The notes under the pieces were generated by a model. The model searched no databases. It saw only the letters and a program-made list of their open reading frames with translations, and was not told where the DNA came from. Positions 52,794-53,886 of a stretch of DNA of 53,886 bases are shown here, piece by piece. Positions within the stretch are counted from its first letter, which is position 1, and every line of letters begins with the position of its first letter. Source of the DNA: Amycolatopsis thailandensis (GTDB lineage Bacteria > Actinomycetota > Actinomycetes > Mycobacteriales > Pseudonocardiaceae); contig NZ_NMQT01000056.1 of NCBI RefSeq assembly GCF_002234405.1, forward strand, positions 1-53,886. The letters are read 5' to 3'. A program made the translations under genes and the position numbers.

Positions 52794-53051
52794 GTGACAG
52801 TGAGCCAGGATCATGAACAGTTCGCCGGGGACGTCCTGCTCGGTCTCGCCCACGACGGCAGGCTGGTGGTCGACGCCGACGAAGCCGAAGAACGCATCGC
52901 CGAGCTTCGGCGGACGCTGGCCTACGGGTACGCCCTGCTCGCCGACCCGGACTACACCGGACCCGAGGACAGGCTCCGCGACATCCTCGACGAGCTTCCC
53001 AAGTACGTGGAGGCGTTTCAGCAGGCCACGAAGTCCTTCACGCCTCGTTGA
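52794..53051 (+). CDS. 85-residue helical protein of unknown function
   Basis: This small acidic, alpha-helical protein begins around VTVSQDHEQFAGDVLLGLAHDG. A heptad-like stretch follows (EERIAELRRTLAYGYALLAD...LRDILDELPKYVEAFQQATK). No family was recognised; the length and helix pattern recall small WXG-like or antitoxin-like helical bundles, without the WXG motif. The start could be GTG 52770, 52794 or 52800; none has a strong ribosome site. It precedes the orphan LuxR gene by 84 bp on the same strand. Confidence 0.68.
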   Translation: MTVSQDHEQFAGDVLLGLAHDGRLVVDADEAEERIAELRRTLAYGYALLADPDYTGPEDRLRDILDELPKYVEAFQQATKSFTPR

Positions 53052-53135
53052 GAACTCGTGGAGAGTTCGTGAAGAGCTCCTTCGCAGACTGTGTCCCATC
53101 CGACTGGGGCCGCGGATCAAGCGGAGGGGACAGAG

Positions 53136-53771
53136 GTGGACACGGAAACCCGACAGATCACCGTGGCGGTGCACGCGCCCGATCCGATCACCACGGCGGG
53201 CCTGGCCAGTCAGCTGGGCACGCAGCAGGGGATCGACATCCGGGACTGGGACCAGCGCGCCGAGACCGACGTCCTGGTGTTCGCCGCCGAATGGCTGACA
53301 CCTGAGACCGTGCTCTGGCTGCGGCGGCTGGCCGCCGAGGACGGCAAACCGGTGGTGCTCGTGGTGAGCCAGATCAGCGAGGCGGAACTCGTACCCGCGA
53401 TCGAGTGCCGGGTGGTCGCGGTCCTGCCGCGCTCGGCGACGACCGGCGAACGCCTGGCGCACGCGGTCCGCGCGGCGGCCACCGGCGGCGGTGTGCTCCC
53501 GCCGAGCCTGCTCGGCGAACTGCTCAAGCATGTGGAACGGCTGCAGCGCGAGGTGCTCGACCCGATGGGCGTCAACACCGCCGGGCTCACCACGCGGGAG
53601 ATCGACGTGCTGCGGCTGATGGCCGAGGGCAAGGACACCGTCGAGATCGCCGGCGAACTCAGCTACTCGGAACGCAGCGTGAAGCACATCATCCAGGGCA
53701 TCACCGGACGGCTGAAGCTGAAGAACCGGCCGCACGCCGTCGCTTACGCGGTGCGGGCTGGGGTCATCTAG
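53136..53771 (+). CDS. Orphan LuxR-type regulator with degenerate receiver domain
   Basis: This 211-residue protein is the third paralogue in the window. The N-terminus is VAVHAPDPITTAGL; the phospho-acceptor strand reads DVLVFAAEWL, lacking the aspartate. The C-terminal LuxR domain is intact (LTTREIDVLRLMAEG...ERSVKHIIQGITGRLKLKNR). It is closer to the 3645 product than to the 2990 product. GTG 53136 follows GGAGGGGACAGAG, a very strong ribosome site; a longer frame to 53091 is less likely. No kinase gene is adjacent. Confidence 0.88.
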   Translation: MDTETRQITVAVHAPDPITTAGLASQLGTQQGIDIRDWDQRAETDVLVFAAEWLTPETVLWLRRLAAEDGKPVVLVVSQISEAELVPAIECRVVAVLPRSATTGERLAHAVRAAATGGGVLPPSLLGELLKHVERLQREVLDPMGVNTAGLTTREIDVLRLMAEGKDTVEIAGELSYSERSVKHIIQGITGRLKLKNRPHAVAYAVRAGVI

Positions 53772-53806
53772 CTTTCCCGGGGCACCGGCGCTCCTGTCCG
53801 CTTGCC

Positions 53807-53863
53807 AGTACATGAAGGCCCCCTTCCTTGCGCTAGGCGCAAGGAAGGGGGCCTTCATGTACT
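53807..53863. repeat. GTACATGAAGGCCCCCTTCCTTGCG perfect palindrome
   Basis: The arms 53807-53833 and 53837-53863 are exact over 27 bp with a three-base loop (TAG). Each arm contains GAAGG-CCC-CCTTC. It lies 36 bp after the LuxR stop. It is the same family as 21940-21998, where both arms read GATGG instead of GAAGG. Confidence 0.9.
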
Positions 53864-53886
53864 TCAAGCCTGAGAATAAACGCCGG

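Overview
The window is very high-GC DNA from an actinomycete. Gene families, GTG/TTG starts, abundant one- and two-component regulators, DrrAB-type ABC pairs, an alpha-lytic-type S1 protease and BTAD/SARP regulators point to a Pseudonocardiales-type genome, most likely Amycolatopsis or a close relative. That genus assignment is an inference. I see no rRNA, tRNA, CRISPR, phage, transposase or plasmid replication genes. It reads as chromosome-arm accessory DNA: many small regulator-plus-target modules rather than one large pathway. I count 48 protein genes with reasonable support.

Layout. 1-655: no gene, a patchwork of palindromes and repeated segments. 656-4268: an NB-ARC/TPR regulator and two orphan LuxR-type regulators. 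4655-7856: a ribbon-helix-helix protein with an operator cluster, a DUF4097 protein and a DrrAB-like ABC exporter, closed by a strong terminator. 7857-8452: no gene; it holds a large inverted repeat, an internal palindrome and a short tandem repeat. 8453-10042: TetR regulator divergent from a DUF2306 membrane protein. 9990-14939: secreted TAP-type peptidase, ABC-2 exporter and a divergent NarL-type two-component system with a clear operator between them. 14936-18148: XRE-cupin regulator, methyltransferase, two DinB/DUF664 proteins and an epoxide-hydrolase-like lipoprotein. 18344-21726: secreted S1 protease, two TioE-like double-MerR regulators and a DUF6194 protein. 22173-25853: peroxiredoxin, tiny secreted protein, methyltransferase, APC permease. 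25890-29166: membrane adenylate cyclase, then a secreted papain-like protease with a membrane-anchored partner. 29153-31385: XRE regulator and cytochrome P450.

31547-39773 looks like a cell-surface polysaccharide region. A membrane-anchored DUF2334 deacetylase-like protein and a UDP-GlcNAc 2-epimerase diverge from a 51-residue membrane protein that is translationally coupled to a processive family-2 glycosyltransferase. An M20 peptidase, a 90-residue protein and glmS, which makes the amino-sugar precursor, follow. 39841-46530 holds a secreted beta-lactamase-fold hydrolase and a sugar-uptake locus: DeoR regulator and two permeases on the plus strand, converging on a GH1 beta-glucosidase and its binding lipoprotein on the minus strand. 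46643-53771 is regulatory: a 1,217-residue BTAD-AAA-LuxR regulator, a shorter BTAD-AAA regulator, a small helical protein and a third orphan LuxR regulator.

The most striking non-coding feature is a set of long palindromes that sit almost without exception at the 3' ends of genes, never in divergent promoter gaps. Most arms contain a smaller palindrome of the form GAARG-N3-CYTTC, so each element is a palindrome of palindromes. A second repeat family (consensus end ACCCGAATCGCCACTCACGA) forms MITE-like inverted pairs and twice supplies the stop codon of a neighbouring gene.
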